36,471 nucleotides of DNA from Lachnospiraceae bacterium (GTDB lineage: Bacteria > Bacillota > Clostridia > Lachnospirales > Lachnospiraceae). Every line of letters begins with the position of its first letter. The first letter of the stretch is position 1. Position numbers and translations under genes: made by a program. The notes beneath the pieces were generated by a model. The model did not search any database. It was not told the origin of the DNA and saw only the letters and a list, made by a program, of their open reading frames with translations. Shown piece after piece: positions 18,200 to 28,053 of this stretch. The stretch lies in assembly GCA_029005135.1 (NCBI GenBank), contig JAQXFO010000056.1:1-36471 (forward strand), in the 5' to 3' direction.

Positions 18200-19729
18200 A
18201 TGTTTCATCGCGTTATGTCGGCGGCCCTTTTGGGCATCGAGGCGGTGCCGGTCTATGTCGAGGCCGATGTCAGCGACGGCCTGCCGGTTTTTTCCATGGT
18301 GGGCTCCCTGGGCCTTCGCGTCCGGGAGGCCCAGGACCGGGTCAGGACAGCTCTGAAAAACGAAGGCTTCGCGCTGCCGCCGAAGCGGATCACCATCAAT
18401 CTGGCACCGGCGGATATCAGCAAGGACGGCTCACGCTTTGATCTGGCCATTGCTCTGGCAGTGCTGATGTCTCAGGCCGTCTTTCCTCCCGAGGCTCTTG
18501 AGGGGGTGATGGTGGTGGGTGAACTCAGCCTTGGCGGCCGCGTGAACGGTATTCCCGGTGTTCTTAATACCGTTATGGCGGCGAAGAAAGCCGGCTGCCG
18601 TCTCTGTCTGGTGCCGGAGGACAATCAGGCGGAGGCCGGCCTGGTGGCCGGGATGCCGGTGATGGGTGTCGGCAGCCTGGCCGGGGCGATCGCGGCGGCC
18701 CGGCGGCATTTTGACGGAGCGCCGGTTCATAAGAGGATCCGTCCCGTATCCCTTCCGGCGGGAGGGGAGGATTTTGCCGATATCCGCGGTCAGCGTCTGG
18801 TCAAGCGGGCAGCTCTTCTGGCAGCGGCCGGTTTTCACAATCTGCTGATGACCGGGCCGCCGGGCTCGGGAAAAACCATGGCAGCCCGCCGGCTTCCCGG
18901 CATTATGCCGCCCATGACGGATGACGAATGCCTGGAACTGACACAGATCTATTCGGCAGCGGGAGAGTTGGGCGAGGACGGCTCGGTGATAGCGGCAAGA
19001 CCCTTTCGGGCCCCGCATCACACGGTGACGGTCAAGACGCTGACGGGCGGCGGCCGTCTGCCGCGGCCGGGGGAGATCACGCTGGCCCATCGCGGCATTC
19101 TCTTTCTCGATGAGATGCCGGAATTCTCCCGCGCCGCCCTGGAAGCCCTGCGCCAGCCGCTGGAGAACCGGGAAATCGTGATCTCACGGACGACAGGGAC
19201 CTTTCGCTTCCCGGCAAATTTTCTTCTGGCTGCTGCGGTCAATCCCTGCCCCTGCGGTCAGTACGGTCAGCCCGGCGGACAGTGTACCTGTTCACCGGCG
19301 GCGATTGCCCGGTATCGTGAGCGTCTGTCGGGACCTCTGATGGACAGGATTGATCTCAAGGTCGTTGTGCCGCCGGTTACCTATCGAGAGCTGACAGACG
19401 CTGCTCCCTCCGACGTCAGCTCAGCCGTGCTGCGGGCGGCGGTTCTGGAAGCCCACCGGCGGCAGAAGGAACGTTATCACGGAGAGGCCTTTGATTTCAA
19501 CAGCGGAATACCGGCAGGACGCCTGGCGGAATACTGCCCGCTCACACCGGCCGCCGCCCGTGTCCTCGAGGCGGTCTTTGTCCGGGAAAAGCTTTCCGCC
19601 AGAGCCTATCACCGTCTGCTTCGCGTGGCCAGAACGGCGGCTGATCTTGACGGCGCGGCGGAGATCGACCGGCGGCATATTGAAGAAGCTGCTCTGTACC
19701 GCATGGCTTTCAAGGGACCGGAAGAGTAA
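18200..19729 (+). CDS. comM: YifB/ComM family AAA+ ATPase (Mg chelatase-like)
   Basis: ComM is a hexameric helicase that promotes branch migration during natural transformation in Gram-negatives; Firmicute homologues are named YifB family. The 509-residue product has the N-terminal Lon-like domain (DGLPVFSMVGSLGLRVREAQDRVRTAL), Walker A GPPGSGKT at about residues 219-226, Walker B LFLDEMPEF, a cysteine-rich NPCPCGQYG..CTCSP segment, and the C-terminal sensor region. ATG 18200 has AAGGGAGG just upstream; an upstream open frame from 18170 has no such site. It is next to dprA, which fits a role in DNA uptake or recombination. The symbol follows the family and not tested function. Confidence 0.92.
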   Translation: MFHRVMSAALLGIEAVPVYVEADVSDGLPVFSMVGSLGLRVREAQDRVRTALKNEGFALPPKRITINLAPADISKDGSRFDLAIALAVLMSQAVFPPEALEGVMVVGELSLGGRVNGIPGVLNTVMAAKKAGCRLCLVPEDNQAEAGLVAGMPVMGVGSLAGAIAAARRHFDGAPVHKRIRPVSLPAGGEDFADIRGQRLVKRAALLAAAGFHNLLMTGPPGSGKTMAARRLPGIMPPMTDDECLELTQIYSAAGELGEDGSVIAARPFRAPHHTVTVKTLTGGGRLPRPGEITLAHRGILFLDEMPEFSRAALEALRQPLENREIVISRTTGTFRFPANFLLAAAVNPCPCGQYGQPGGQCTCSPAAIARYRERLSGPLMDRIDLKVVVPPVTYRELTDAAPSDVSSAVLRAAVLEAHRRQKERYHGEAFDFNSGIPAGRLAEYCPLTPAAARVLEAVFVREKLSARAYHRLLRVARTAADLDGAAEIDRRHIEEAALYRMAFKGPEE

Positions 19730-19766
19730 AGAAAGTTCACACGATGAGAGGAGGCACTGACAGACC

Positions 19767-20705
19767 ATGGCAGAGACATTTTTCGGCAGCTGTCCGGTAC
19801 ACCGGATCACCCGTGCCGATGAGGCGTACCCGGCACGTTTCCGGGAACTTACCGGTATGCCGGCAGCGATCTATGTGCGCGGAAGGCTCCCGGGCAGCGG
19901 CCCGACGGCGGCCATCGTCGGTTCCCGGAACTGCACGGCCTACGGACGCTGGCAGGCGGAGGTCTTTGCCCGGGCTCTGGCGGCCGGCGGGGTGGCGGTT
20001 ATCAGCGGGATGGCGGCCGGCATCGATGCCGCCGCACAGCGGGCGGCTCTGGAAGCAGGCGGTGAGAGTTATGCCGTCCTTGGCTGCGGTGCGGATGTCT
20101 GTTACCCGGCGTCAAGCCGCAGCCTCTATGAGACCCTGCTCAGGCGGGGCGGCGTGATCTCCGAATATGAGAACGGCACACAGCCGCTGCCCTATCATTT
20201 CCCGGCGAGGAACCGTCTTATCAGCGGCCTGGCGGATGCGGTGCTGGTGATCGAGGCGGCGGCCCGTTCCGGTTCTCTCATTACCGCAGATATGGCGCTG
20301 GAGCAGGGACGTTCCGTCTTTGCTCTGCCGGGGCGGATCGGCGATATCCGTTCCGAGGGATGTCTGAAACTGATCGCCGAGGGTGCCTATGTGGCTCTGT
20401 CGCCGGAATCCGTCCTCCGGGAACTGAAACGGATCCATCCCGGCGGATTCCCGCCTGTCTCCCGGGCACCGAAGGAACCGGCGGAGACGATTTTGCCGCA
20501 GACGGGCGATGAGGCAGAGACACTGCCGATTTCCGGGGCGGCCGCCCGGCTTTACCGGGCTGTCACCCACGAGCCGGTTCTTCTGGAAGTCCTGGCGGAG
20601 GCGGCCGGGCTCTCCCCCGCTGAGGCCGCCGGTGCGGCCTGGGAACTGAAGGACAGATCACTGATCCGGGAAGTTTATGACCAGCAGTATGTCAGAAAAA
20701 AATAA
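19767..20705 (+). CDS. dprA: DNA processing protein DprA
   Basis: DprA binds incoming single-stranded DNA and loads RecA during transformation. The 312-residue product has the Rossmann-like DprA domain: AIVGSRNCTAYG, ISGMAAGIDAAAQRAAL, AVLGCGADVCYP, the FPARNRLISGLADAVLVIEAAARSGSLITA block, and ALPG. A C-terminal winged-helix-like part (about 250-310) follows. It is 37 bases downstream of comM, and topA follows with its own promoter. The start ATG 19767 has GGAGG about 12 bases upstream, a little far. A weak AT-only hairpin (20703-20731) follows the stop. Confidence 0.95.
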   Translation: MAETFFGSCPVHRITRADEAYPARFRELTGMPAAIYVRGRLPGSGPTAAIVGSRNCTAYGRWQAEVFARALAAGGVAVISGMAAGIDAAAQRAALEAGGESYAVLGCGADVCYPASSRSLYETLLRRGGVISEYENGTQPLPYHFPARNRLISGLADAVLVIEAAARSGSLITADMALEQGRSVFALPGRIGDIRSEGCLKLIAEGAYVALSPESVLRELKRIHPGGFPPVSRAPKEPAETILPQTGDEAETLPISGAAARLYRAVTHEPVLLEVLAEAAGLSPAEAAGAAWELKDRSLIREVYDQQYVRKK

Positions 20706-20713
20706 AAGAAAAC

Positions 20714-20742
20714 TTGCAAGGGCTTTTCTTTTGCTGTATATT
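20714..20742 (+). promoter_or_regulatory. Promoter of topA
   Basis: TTGCAA (20714-20719) and TATATT (20737-20742) are 17 bases apart. The predicted start near 20749 lies directly at the foot of the hairpin at 20751. Confidence 0.7.
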
Positions 20743-20750
20743 TGAAAATC

Positions 20751-20772
20751 GAAGCCTTACAGGCTTCTTTTT
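20751..20772 (+). terminator. Terminator-like hairpin at the start of the topA transcript
   Basis: A perfect 6-bp stem GAAGCC/GGCTTC with loop TTACA is followed by TTTTT. It could end read-through from dprA. However, it lies just after the predicted topA start site, so in that transcript it would be the first thing made: a 5' stabilising stem or an early stop. Its function is not decided by the sequence. Confidence 0.65.
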
Positions 20773-20804
20773 AACGGCAAAACGAGCGTTTGGAGGTTTT
20801 TACA

Positions 20805-22880
20805 TTGGCAAAGAATCTGGTCATCGTCGAGTCTCCGGCTAAGGTCAAGACGATTAAGAAATTTCTCGGCTCCCGCTATGAGGTCGAGGCGTCTATGGGC
20901 CATGTCCGTGATCTGCCCAAGAGTCAGATGGGCATTGACGTAGAGAATGACTACGAACCGAAATATATTACGATCCGCGGCAAGGGTGAACTTCTGGCTA
21001 AGCTCAGAAAGGAAGCGAAGGCCGCCGACCATATCTATCTGGCCACTGACCCTGACCGGGAAGGCGAGGCAATCTCCTGGCATCTGGGCTATGCCCTGAA
21101 CCTGGATCCTGCCAAGACCAGGCGAGTGACCTTTAATGAGATCACCAAGAACGCGGTCAAGGAGGCTTTGAAGAACCCGCGTGATATCGATATGAGCCTG
21201 GTGAATGCCCAGCAGGCGCGCCGCATTCTGGACCGGATGGTGGGTTACTGCATCAGCCCGCTGCTCTGGGCCAAGGTCAAGAGGGGGCTGTCTGCCGGCC
21301 GTGTTCAGTCGGTAGCCCTGCGCCTTATCGGTGACCGCGAGGAGGAGATCAACGCTTTTATTCCCTCCGAGTACTGGACACTGGATGCCGCCTTCAGCAT
21401 ACCCGGCAGCAAGAAGCCGCTGACGGCCCGTTATTACGGGACCGACAGAAAGGCAAGCCTGGAATCCCGTGAAGATCTGGATAAGCTGACAGCCGAACTG
21501 GCCGATGCCGACTACAGAGTCGCCGACGTCCGCTATTCCGAGCGGCACAAAAAAGCCCCGCTGCCCTTCACGACCTCGACGCTCCAGCAGGAAGCCTCCA
21601 AGGCCCTGAATTTTTCGACCTCCAAGACGATGAGGATCGCTCAGCAGCTTTACGAAGGTATCGATATCAAAGGGAACGGCACCGTCGGTGTCATCACCTA
21701 TCTGCGAACTGACTCCACCCGTGTCGCCGATGAGGCGGATGCCGCGGCCAGAAGCTATATTGCCGCCGCCTATGGTGCCGAAGCTGTCGGTGCTGACAAT
21801 GTCTCCCACAAGACCGGCGGCAAGGTTCAGGATGCTCATGAAGCGATCCGTCCCACCGACATCACACGGACACCGGCTGCCATTAAGGATTCCCTGAGCC
21901 GCGATCAGTTCCGTCTCTACCAGCTCATCTGGAAGCGTTTTACGGCCAGTCGTATGGCCGCGGCCGTCTACGATACGGTGAGCCTGGATATCGCCGCCGG
22001 CCGTCATCATTTCCATGCTTCCGGGTCTTATCTCAAGTCGGCCGGTTTCATGAATGTCTATACCTCCGACGAGGACGAGATGACGAAGGATTCGGCGCTT
22101 CTGCGCACGGTCACAACGGAGACGGCTCTGTCGCTGACGTCTCTGGATCCCGAGCAGCATTTCACACAGCCGCCGGCACATTTCACCGAGGCCTCCCTGG
22201 TTAAGGCCCTGGAGGAGAAAGGCATCGGCCGTCCCAGTACCTATGCGCCCATCATCTCCACGCTGCTGGCCAGACGCTACATCACAAAGGAACAGAAGAA
22301 TATCTATATCACCGAGCTGGGTGAGGTTGTTGACCGCATTATGAAGCAGGCTTTCCCCACCATCGTGGATGTGGATTTCACGGCAAACCTGGAGACCCTG
22401 CTGGACAGTGTCGCCGAGGGTGCCGTTGACTGGAAGGTCGTTATCCGTAATTTCTATCCGGATCTGGCCCGTTCCGTCGAGGAAGCCGAAAAGGCACTGG
22501 AGCACGTGAAGATCGAGGACGAACTCTCGGATGAGGTCTGTGAGCAGTGCGGCCGCCGTATGGTCATCAAGTACGGCCCCCACGGCAAGTTCCTGGCGTG
22601 CCCGGGCTTCCCGGAATGCCGCAATACAAAGCCCTATTATGAGAAGATCGGTGTTGCCTGTCCGGAATGCGGCGGCGATATCGTCCTCAAGAGAACACGC
22701 AAGGGTCGCCTCTATTATGGCTGCATCAACAGTCCCGCCTGCGAATTCATGTCCTGGGCCAGACCTGTGGACCGGCGCTGTCCCCGCTGCGGTGCCATTA
22801 TGGTCATGCGCGGCCGGCGTGCCGTCTGCAGCAGCAGTGCCTGCGGCTACCGCGAGGAAAAAGAAACAATAAAGGACTGA
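20805..22880 (+). CDS. topA: DNA topoisomerase I
   Basis: TopA relaxes negative supercoils by a single-strand break through a tyrosine. The 691-residue protein has the Toprim domain (LVIVESPAKVKTI, then TDPDREGEAI), the active-site motif TYLRTDSTRV with Tyr299, and a C-terminal region with three four-cysteine zinc ribbons (CEQCGRRM.., CPECGGD.., CPRCGAIM..). Start TTG 20805 has GGAGG eight bases upstream and gives the usual AKNLVIVESPAK beginning; the longer frame from TTG 20790 starts inside that site. It follows dprA and precedes codY, the order also found in Bacillus (dprA-topA-...-codY). Confidence 0.97.
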   Translation: MAKNLVIVESPAKVKTIKKFLGSRYEVEASMGHVRDLPKSQMGIDVENDYEPKYITIRGKGELLAKLRKEAKAADHIYLATDPDREGEAISWHLGYALNLDPAKTRRVTFNEITKNAVKEALKNPRDIDMSLVNAQQARRILDRMVGYCISPLLWAKVKRGLSAGRVQSVALRLIGDREEEINAFIPSEYWTLDAAFSIPGSKKPLTARYYGTDRKASLESREDLDKLTAELADADYRVADVRYSERHKKAPLPFTTSTLQQEASKALNFSTSKTMRIAQQLYEGIDIKGNGTVGVITYLRTDSTRVADEADAAARSYIAAAYGAEAVGADNVSHKTGGKVQDAHEAIRPTDITRTPAAIKDSLSRDQFRLYQLIWKRFTASRMAAAVYDTVSLDIAAGRHHFHASGSYLKSAGFMNVYTSDEDEMTKDSALLRTVTTETALSLTSLDPEQHFTQPPAHFTEASLVKALEEKGIGRPSTYAPIISTLLARRYITKEQKNIYITELGEVVDRIMKQAFPTIVDVDFTANLETLLDSVAEGAVDWKVVIRNFYPDLARSVEEAEKALEHVKIEDELSDEVCEQCGRRMVIKYGPHGKFLACPGFPECRNTKPYYEKIGVACPECGGDIVLKRTRKGRLYYGCINSPACEFMSWARPVDRRCPRCGAIMVMRGRRAVCSSSACGYREEKETIKD

Positions 22881-22948
22881 TAATCAGAAAAAAAAGCAAT
22901 TACAGGCTATATTACAGATTTTTGACTGAAAAAGAATATTTTTTTTAA

Positions 22949-22984
22949 AAAATACCGTCAATTGTTTGCGATGACGGTATTTTT
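22949..22984 (+). terminator. Bidirectional-type terminator after topA
   Basis: A 12-bp stem AAAATACCGTCA/TGACGGTATTTT with an 11-base loop, with a T-run on the plus side and an A-run before it. It separates topA from codY. Confidence 0.88.
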
Positions 22985-23013
22985 GCGTTATAGTTTTAGG
23001 TAGATGATATATT
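22983..23013 (+). promoter_or_regulatory. Possible codY promoter
   Basis: TATATT at 23008-23013 is a good -10 box 37 bases upstream of the codY start. TTGCGT (22983-22988) at 19 bases is a weak -35 that overlaps the terminator's T-run. Confidence 0.4.
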
Positions 23014-23050
23014 AAAATCCATGAGCTGTGGGTTTGGCAGGAGATTGCTT

Positions 23051-23839
23051 ATGAGTGTTGAACTTCTTGATAAAACACGCAAGATTAACAAACTTCTACA
23101 TACGACGAATACGACGAAGGTTGTCTTTAACGATATCTGCGAGGTTCTGGTCGAAACTCTCGAGTCAAATATCCTCGTATTGAGCCGTAAAGGTAAGGTT
23201 CTCGGTATCGGTACGGCCAGCGGCATTGAGGTGATCACCGAGATGATCACCAACAAGGTGGGCGAGCTGGTGGATCCGGTGCTGAACGAGCGTTTCCTCG
23301 GGGTTCTGTCCACCAAGGAGAATGTGAATCTGAGCATGATCGGCTTTGACAGCAAGAAGACGGGTCTCTATGTCGGTATTATCAATCCCATTGAGATTGC
23401 CGGCGAACGTCTCGGCACGGTTTTTGCCTATCGCTGCGGCCGGCCGTATGATATTGACGATATCATCGTCAGCGAATACGGGACAACGGTTGTGGGGCTT
23501 GAGATGATGCGCTCCGTGGATGAGGAGAACGCCGAGGACGAGAGACGGGTCCAGGTCGTCAAGTCCGCCTTCTCGACCCTGTCCTATTCGGAGATGGAGG
23601 CGATCATTCATATCTTCGATGAACTGGAGGGGACAGAGGGAAATCTGGTGGCCTCCAAGATCGCCGACCGCGTCGGCATCACCCGTTCCGTTATCGTCAA
23701 CGCCCTGCGCAAGTTTGAAAGTGCCGGCGTCATCGAATCCCGTTCCTCGGGGATGAAGGGCACGTACATCAAGGTGCTGAATGACTATATTTTCGAGGAA
23801 ATCAAAGCGATCAAGAATCAGAAAAAGATGGGTTCCTGA
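23051..23839 (+). CDS. codY: GTP/branched-chain amino acid sensing regulator CodY
   Basis: CodY is a global repressor of nutrient-scavenging and branched-chain amino acid genes, active when bound to isoleucine/valine/leucine and GTP. The 262-residue product has the N-terminal GAF domain (ELLDKTRKINKLLH.., a conserved LSTKENVNL segment) and a C-terminal winged helix-turn-helix (ASKIADRVGITRSVIVNALRKFE at about 201-223, then SAGVIESRSSGMKGTYI). ATG 23051 has AGGAGA seven to eight bases upstream; the longer frame from 23021 has no such site. It stands alone between two terminators. ilvE, a typical CodY target, is 6 kb away, but no clear CodY box was found there. Confidence 0.97.
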   Translation: MSVELLDKTRKINKLLHTTNTTKVVFNDICEVLVETLESNILVLSRKGKVLGIGTASGIEVITEMITNKVGELVDPVLNERFLGVLSTKENVNLSMIGFDSKKTGLYVGIINPIEIAGERLGTVFAYRCGRPYDIDDIIVSEYGTTVVGLEMMRSVDEENAEDERRVQVVKSAFSTLSYSEMEAIIHIFDELEGTEGNLVASKIADRVGITRSVIVNALRKFESAGVIESRSSGMKGTYIKVLNDYIFEEIKAIKNQKKMGS

Positions 23840-23865
23840 GAGTGCCTTATCCCTTTGCAAGAATG

Positions 23866-23907
23866 ATAGGCTTTCCGTCAGCGGCGGGCGGAAAGCTTAT
23901 TTTTTTT
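23866..23907 (+). terminator. Intrinsic terminator after codY
   Basis: A 12-bp stem (ATAGGCTTTCCG with CGGAAAGCTTAT, one G-T pair) with an 11-base GC-rich loop is followed by seven more T. It lies just before the groES promoter. Confidence 0.87.
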
Positions 23908-23917
23908 GCTAAATAAC

Positions 23918-23946
23918 TTGACATACCGGAGAGGCGAGAGTATATT
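23918..23946 (+). promoter_or_regulatory. Sigma-A-type promoter of groES-groEL
   Basis: TTGACA (23918-23923) and TATATT (23941-23946), 17 bases apart, followed by CIRCE 12 bases later. Boxes and spacing equal those of the hrcA promoter. Confidence 0.92.
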
Positions 23947-23958
23947 ACCTAATAGATG

Positions 23959-23985
23959 TTAGCACTCAAACAAGTTGAGTGCCAA
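23959..23985 (+). promoter_or_regulatory. CIRCE operator (HrcA binding site)
   Basis: TTAGCACTC-N9-GAGTGCCAA, one mismatch in the right arm (C for T) from perfect CIRCE. It lies between promoter and groES, so HrcA encoded at 438 should repress this operon too. Confidence 0.95.
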
Positions 23986-24024
23986 CAAGCGAAAAGGATA
24001 TTTCATGATAGGAGGATATATAAT

Positions 24025-24312
24025 ATGAAATTAGTTCCGTTAAGCGACAGAGTTGTTCTGAAGGAGATCGAAGCTGAAGAAACAACAGCCTCCGGTATCG
24101 TTCTTCCCGGCCAGGCCAAGGAAAAACCGCAGCAGGCCGAAATCGTGGCTGTGGGCCCGGGCGGCAAGGTTGACGGCAGCGATGTCGAGATGGTCGTCAA
24201 GGTCGGCCAGAAGGTCATCTATTCCAAGTATGCCGGCACAGAAGTCAAGATGGACGACGTGACATACATTATCGTGAAACAGTCCGATATTCAGGCAATT
24301 GTAGAAGACTGA
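24025..24312 (+). CDS. groES: Co-chaperonin GroES
   Basis: GroES is the heptameric lid of the GroEL folding chamber. The 95-residue product begins with the family start MKLVPLSDRVVLKEIEAEE, has the mobile loop region with TASGIVLPGQAKEKPQQAEIVAVGPG, and ends VDDVTYIIVKQSDIQAIVED-like. ATG 24025 follows AGGAGG at 24011-24016. The open frame extends upstream through the CIRCE site, which cannot be coding. groEL follows after 51 bases. Confidence 0.98.
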   Translation: MKLVPLSDRVVLKEIEAEETTASGIVLPGQAKEKPQQAEIVAVGPGGKVDGSDVEMVVKVGQKVIYSKYAGTEVKMDDVTYIIVKQSDIQAIVED

Positions 24313-24339
24313 ACCGCACAGACGGCGTATTGATATTAA

Positions 24340-25983
<1,644 letters not shown>

Positions 25984-26012
25984 TAGCCTGAATAAGACAA
26001 GATAAGATAGAC

Positions 26013-26058
26013 CCGCCTGAGGGATGATTTTCCGTCAACCCTCAGGCGGTGCTTTTTT
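26013..26058 (+). terminator. Intrinsic terminator after groEL
   Basis: A perfect 11-bp stem CCGCCTGAGGG/CCCTCAGGCGG with a 15-base loop, then TGC and seven T. It ends the groE operon. Confidence 0.9.
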
Positions 26059-26075
26059 TCACCGGGGGATTGTGT

Positions 26076-26081
26076 TATCGT
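26076..26081 (+). promoter_or_regulatory. Possible extended -10 promoter of the 26134-29364 operon
   Basis: TGT-TATCGT (extended -10 TGn plus TATCGT at 26076-26081) lies 53 bases before the first gene. The -35 region would fall in the T-run of the groEL terminator and does not match consensus. Weak evidence. Confidence 0.3.
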
Positions 26082-26133
26082 AAAGGAAAACGGCGGCACA
26101 CGCAGGAAGAGGATCCGCCGGAGGAGGATGTCT

Positions 26134-26646
26134 ATGGAGAATACCAATGACAGAGAGGGCCCCGGCGGCCAGGCGGCACAGGACAAGGCGGATTTTGAGG
26201 CGGTGCGTTCGGCTTACGAGGCGCAGCTTTTATCGGAGGAGGCCAAGGATAATGAGATGATCGCCCTTCTCAAGCGCCAGCTGAAGCTGTCGCGGCTTCT
26301 CAGTACGATCCTGGGCGGTATCCTGGTGCTCATGGTGATCCTGAGTGTCATCCTGGTGCCGAAGACAGCGGCCGCGCTGTCGGAGGCCAACAAAACGATC
26401 AGCTCCGTTAACGAGACGCTGATCCCGAAGCTTGAAGAACTGGATATGAATCAGATCAACCAGGCTGTCCGCACGCTGGACAAGGCTGTCAGCGATCTTG
26501 ACGTGGAGTCTCTGAACAACGGCGTCGGTGAACTGACGGAGGCGGTGCAGGGCATCGACGTCGAAGGCCTCAACACGGCCATCGACAACCTGAATACGGC
26601 GGTTCAGCCGCTGGTCAGACTGGCGCAGATTATGGGAGGCAGATAA
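26134..26646 (+). CDS. Single-pass membrane protein with three 19-residue repeats
   Basis: I do not recognise a named family. The 170-residue product has an acidic, charged N-terminal part, one membrane helix at about residues 55-76 (LLSTILGGILVLMVILSVILV), and a helical C-terminal part. Residues 103-121, 122-140 and 141-159 are three adjacent 19-residue repeats of pattern [LI]D-[MV]-x-x-[LI]-N-x-[AG]-V/I-x-x-L-x-x-AV-x-x, likely coiled coil. ATG 26134 has GGAGGA at a good distance; ATG 26128 is too close to it. It is the first gene of an operon with the purO-like gene (2-base gap), larB and larC. Possible orientation is with the repeats outside the cell, but this is not settled. Confidence 0.85.
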   Translation: MENTNDREGPGGQAAQDKADFEAVRSAYEAQLLSEEAKDNEMIALLKRQLKLSRLLSTILGGILVLMVILSVILVPKTAAALSEANKTISSVNETLIPKLEELDMNQINQAVRTLDKAVSDLDVESLNNGVGELTEAVQGIDVEGLNTAIDNLNTAVQPLVRLAQIMGGR

Positions 26647-26648
26647 TC

Positions 26649-27359
26649 ATGGCCGAAGTGCCGACATTACAGACAATACTGGCAGGAAACACGTATCCCG
26701 GGAGGGGCATCATACTCGGCCTGACACCGGACGGGCGCCGGGCGGCGATGGCCTACTTTATCATGGGCCGCAGCCGTCATTCGCAGAACCGGATCTTTGT
26801 CCGGGAGGGAGAGGATATCCGGACCGAGGCCTTCGACCCGTCGCTTCTTCGTGATCCGTCTCTGATTATCTACCGGGCCGCCGCCATGGCCGGCGATAAG
26901 GCGATCGTGGCCAACGGTGATCAGTCGGAGACGATCCTTGAGGGCCTGAGCCGCGGTCTTGACTTTACGGAGACACTGAACGCCAGGACCTACGAACCGG
27001 ATATGCCGCATTTTACACCGCGGATCTCGGGTATCATCGATACGTCGGACGGGAGTTTTACGCTGTCCATTCTGAAGAAGGCCGGCGACAGCGATGACTG
27101 TCTGCGCCTTTTCTACCATTATGAGCATGTCACTGCCGGAACCGGCCGCTTCATCAGCACCTATCAGCATGACGGCAGCCCGCTGCCGACCTTTGCGGGG
27201 GCTCCGAAGGCTGTGTGTGTGGATAACGACCTGAAGACCTGGGCGGCATCTCTGTGGGAGGCTCTGGACGGGAGCAACCGCATTTCTCTTTTTGCCCGAT
27301 TTATCGATCTTGAGACGAAGACAAGCGAAACTGAGGTGATCAACCGATATGGCCGATGA
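26649..27359 (+). CDS. IMP cyclohydrolase, PurO-like
   Basis: PurO is the archaeal-type IMP cyclohydrolase, which closes the ring of FAICAR to IMP in the last step of purine synthesis. Most bacteria use PurH instead. The 236-residue product has the family features: [20 protein letters not shown] near the start, [22 protein letters not shown], a [10 protein letters not shown] segment and [13 protein letters not shown]. These match the PurO family through the full length, as recalled rather than searched. ATG 26649 follows GGGAGG. It overlaps larB by 11 bases. Similar genes occur in several Clostridia. Whether this organism also has PurH cannot be seen here. Confidence 0.85.
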   Translation: MAEVPTLQTILAGNTYPGRGIILGLTPDGRRAAMAYFIMGRSRHSQNRIFVREGEDIRTEAFDPSLLRDPSLIIYRAAAMAGDKAIVANGDQSETILEGLSRGLDFTETLNARTYEPDMPHFTPRISGIIDTSDGSFTLSILKKAGDSDDCLRLFYHYEHVTAGTGRFISTYQHDGSPLPTFAGAPKAVCVDNDLKTWAASLWEALDGSNRISLFARFIDLETKTSETEVINRYGR

Positions 27360-28050
27360 CAAAGAGACAAACAAAAGTCCCGAAACGGGTTATGTGGATC
27401 TGGGCTTCGCCAAGGTCGATCTGGCACGTCAGAAGCGTCAGGGCATGTCGGAGGTGATTTACGGCGCCGGCAAGACGACGGAGGAGATCATCGCTATCCT
27501 GGAGACGATGCAGGCCCATGGTCAGGAAACGGTTCTGATCACGCGCCTGTCGGAGGAAGCGGCCGGTAAGATCCGGGAAGTCGTGCCGATCCGCTACGAT
27601 GCCCGGGCCCGGCTGGGGCTTATGGGCGGGATTCCCGAACCGGACGGTATCGGCACGATCGTGGTGGCCACCGGCGGCACCTCGGATATTCCGGTGGCCG
27701 AAGAAGCGGCGATGACAGCCGAGGTGATGGGCAACCGTGTCCGGCGGCTCTATGATGTGGGTGTGGCCGGCCTTCACCGGACACTGAGTCACCTTGACGA
27801 GCTGCGGGAGGCGACGGTGATCGTGGCGGTGGCGGGCATGGAAGGGGCCCTGGCGTCGGTCATCGGCGGCCTGGTGTCCTGCCCGGTCATCGCGGTGCCG
27901 ACCTCGGTGGGCTACGGTGCTTCCTTCGGCGGCCTGTCGGCTCTCCTGGCCATGCTGAACTCCTGTGCCAGCGGGACGGCAGTTGTGAATATTGACAATG
28001 GCTTCGGTGCCGGCTTTATGGCCAGCCGCATCAACCATGTGGGGAAATAA
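27349..28050 (+). CDS. larB: Nickel pincer cofactor biosynthesis protein LarB
   Basis: LarB carboxylates and hydrolyses nicotinic acid adenine dinucleotide to give pyridinium-3,5-biscarboxylic acid mononucleotide, the first step of the nickel pincer cofactor used by lactate racemase LarA and relatives. The 233-residue product has the AIR-carboxylase-like core ([58 protein letters not shown]). The cysteine in LNSCASG (Cys206) corresponds to the catalytic cysteine known in Lactobacillus LarB. Its ATG 27349 lies within the end of the purO-like gene, so translation is probably coupled; larC follows three bases after its stop. Confidence 0.93.
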   Translation: MADDKETNKSPETGYVDLGFAKVDLARQKRQGMSEVIYGAGKTTEEIIAILETMQAHGQETVLITRLSEEAAGKIREVVPIRYDARARLGLMGGIPEPDGIGTIVVATGGTSDIPVAEEAAMTAEVMGNRVRRLYDVGVAGLHRTLSHLDELREATVIVAVAGMEGALASVIGGLVSCPVIAVPTSVGYGASFGGLSALLAMLNSCASGTAVVNIDNGFGAGFMASRINHVGK

Positions 28051-28053
28051 TCT

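Noticed and set aside
20703-20731. AAAAGAAAA/TTTTCTTTT hairpin after dprA
   Set aside because: The stem has one G-C pair only and overlaps the topA -35 box, so it is unlikely to be a working terminator.
20757-22583. Long minus-strand open frame opposite topA
   Set aside because: It is a mirror of topA codon bias, without family motifs or a start signal.
22916-22934. CodY-box-like sequence upstream of codY
   Set aside because: Only about 9 of 15 positions match the CodY consensus, which is near background in AT-rich DNA. A similar weak match upstream of ilvE was dropped for the same reason.
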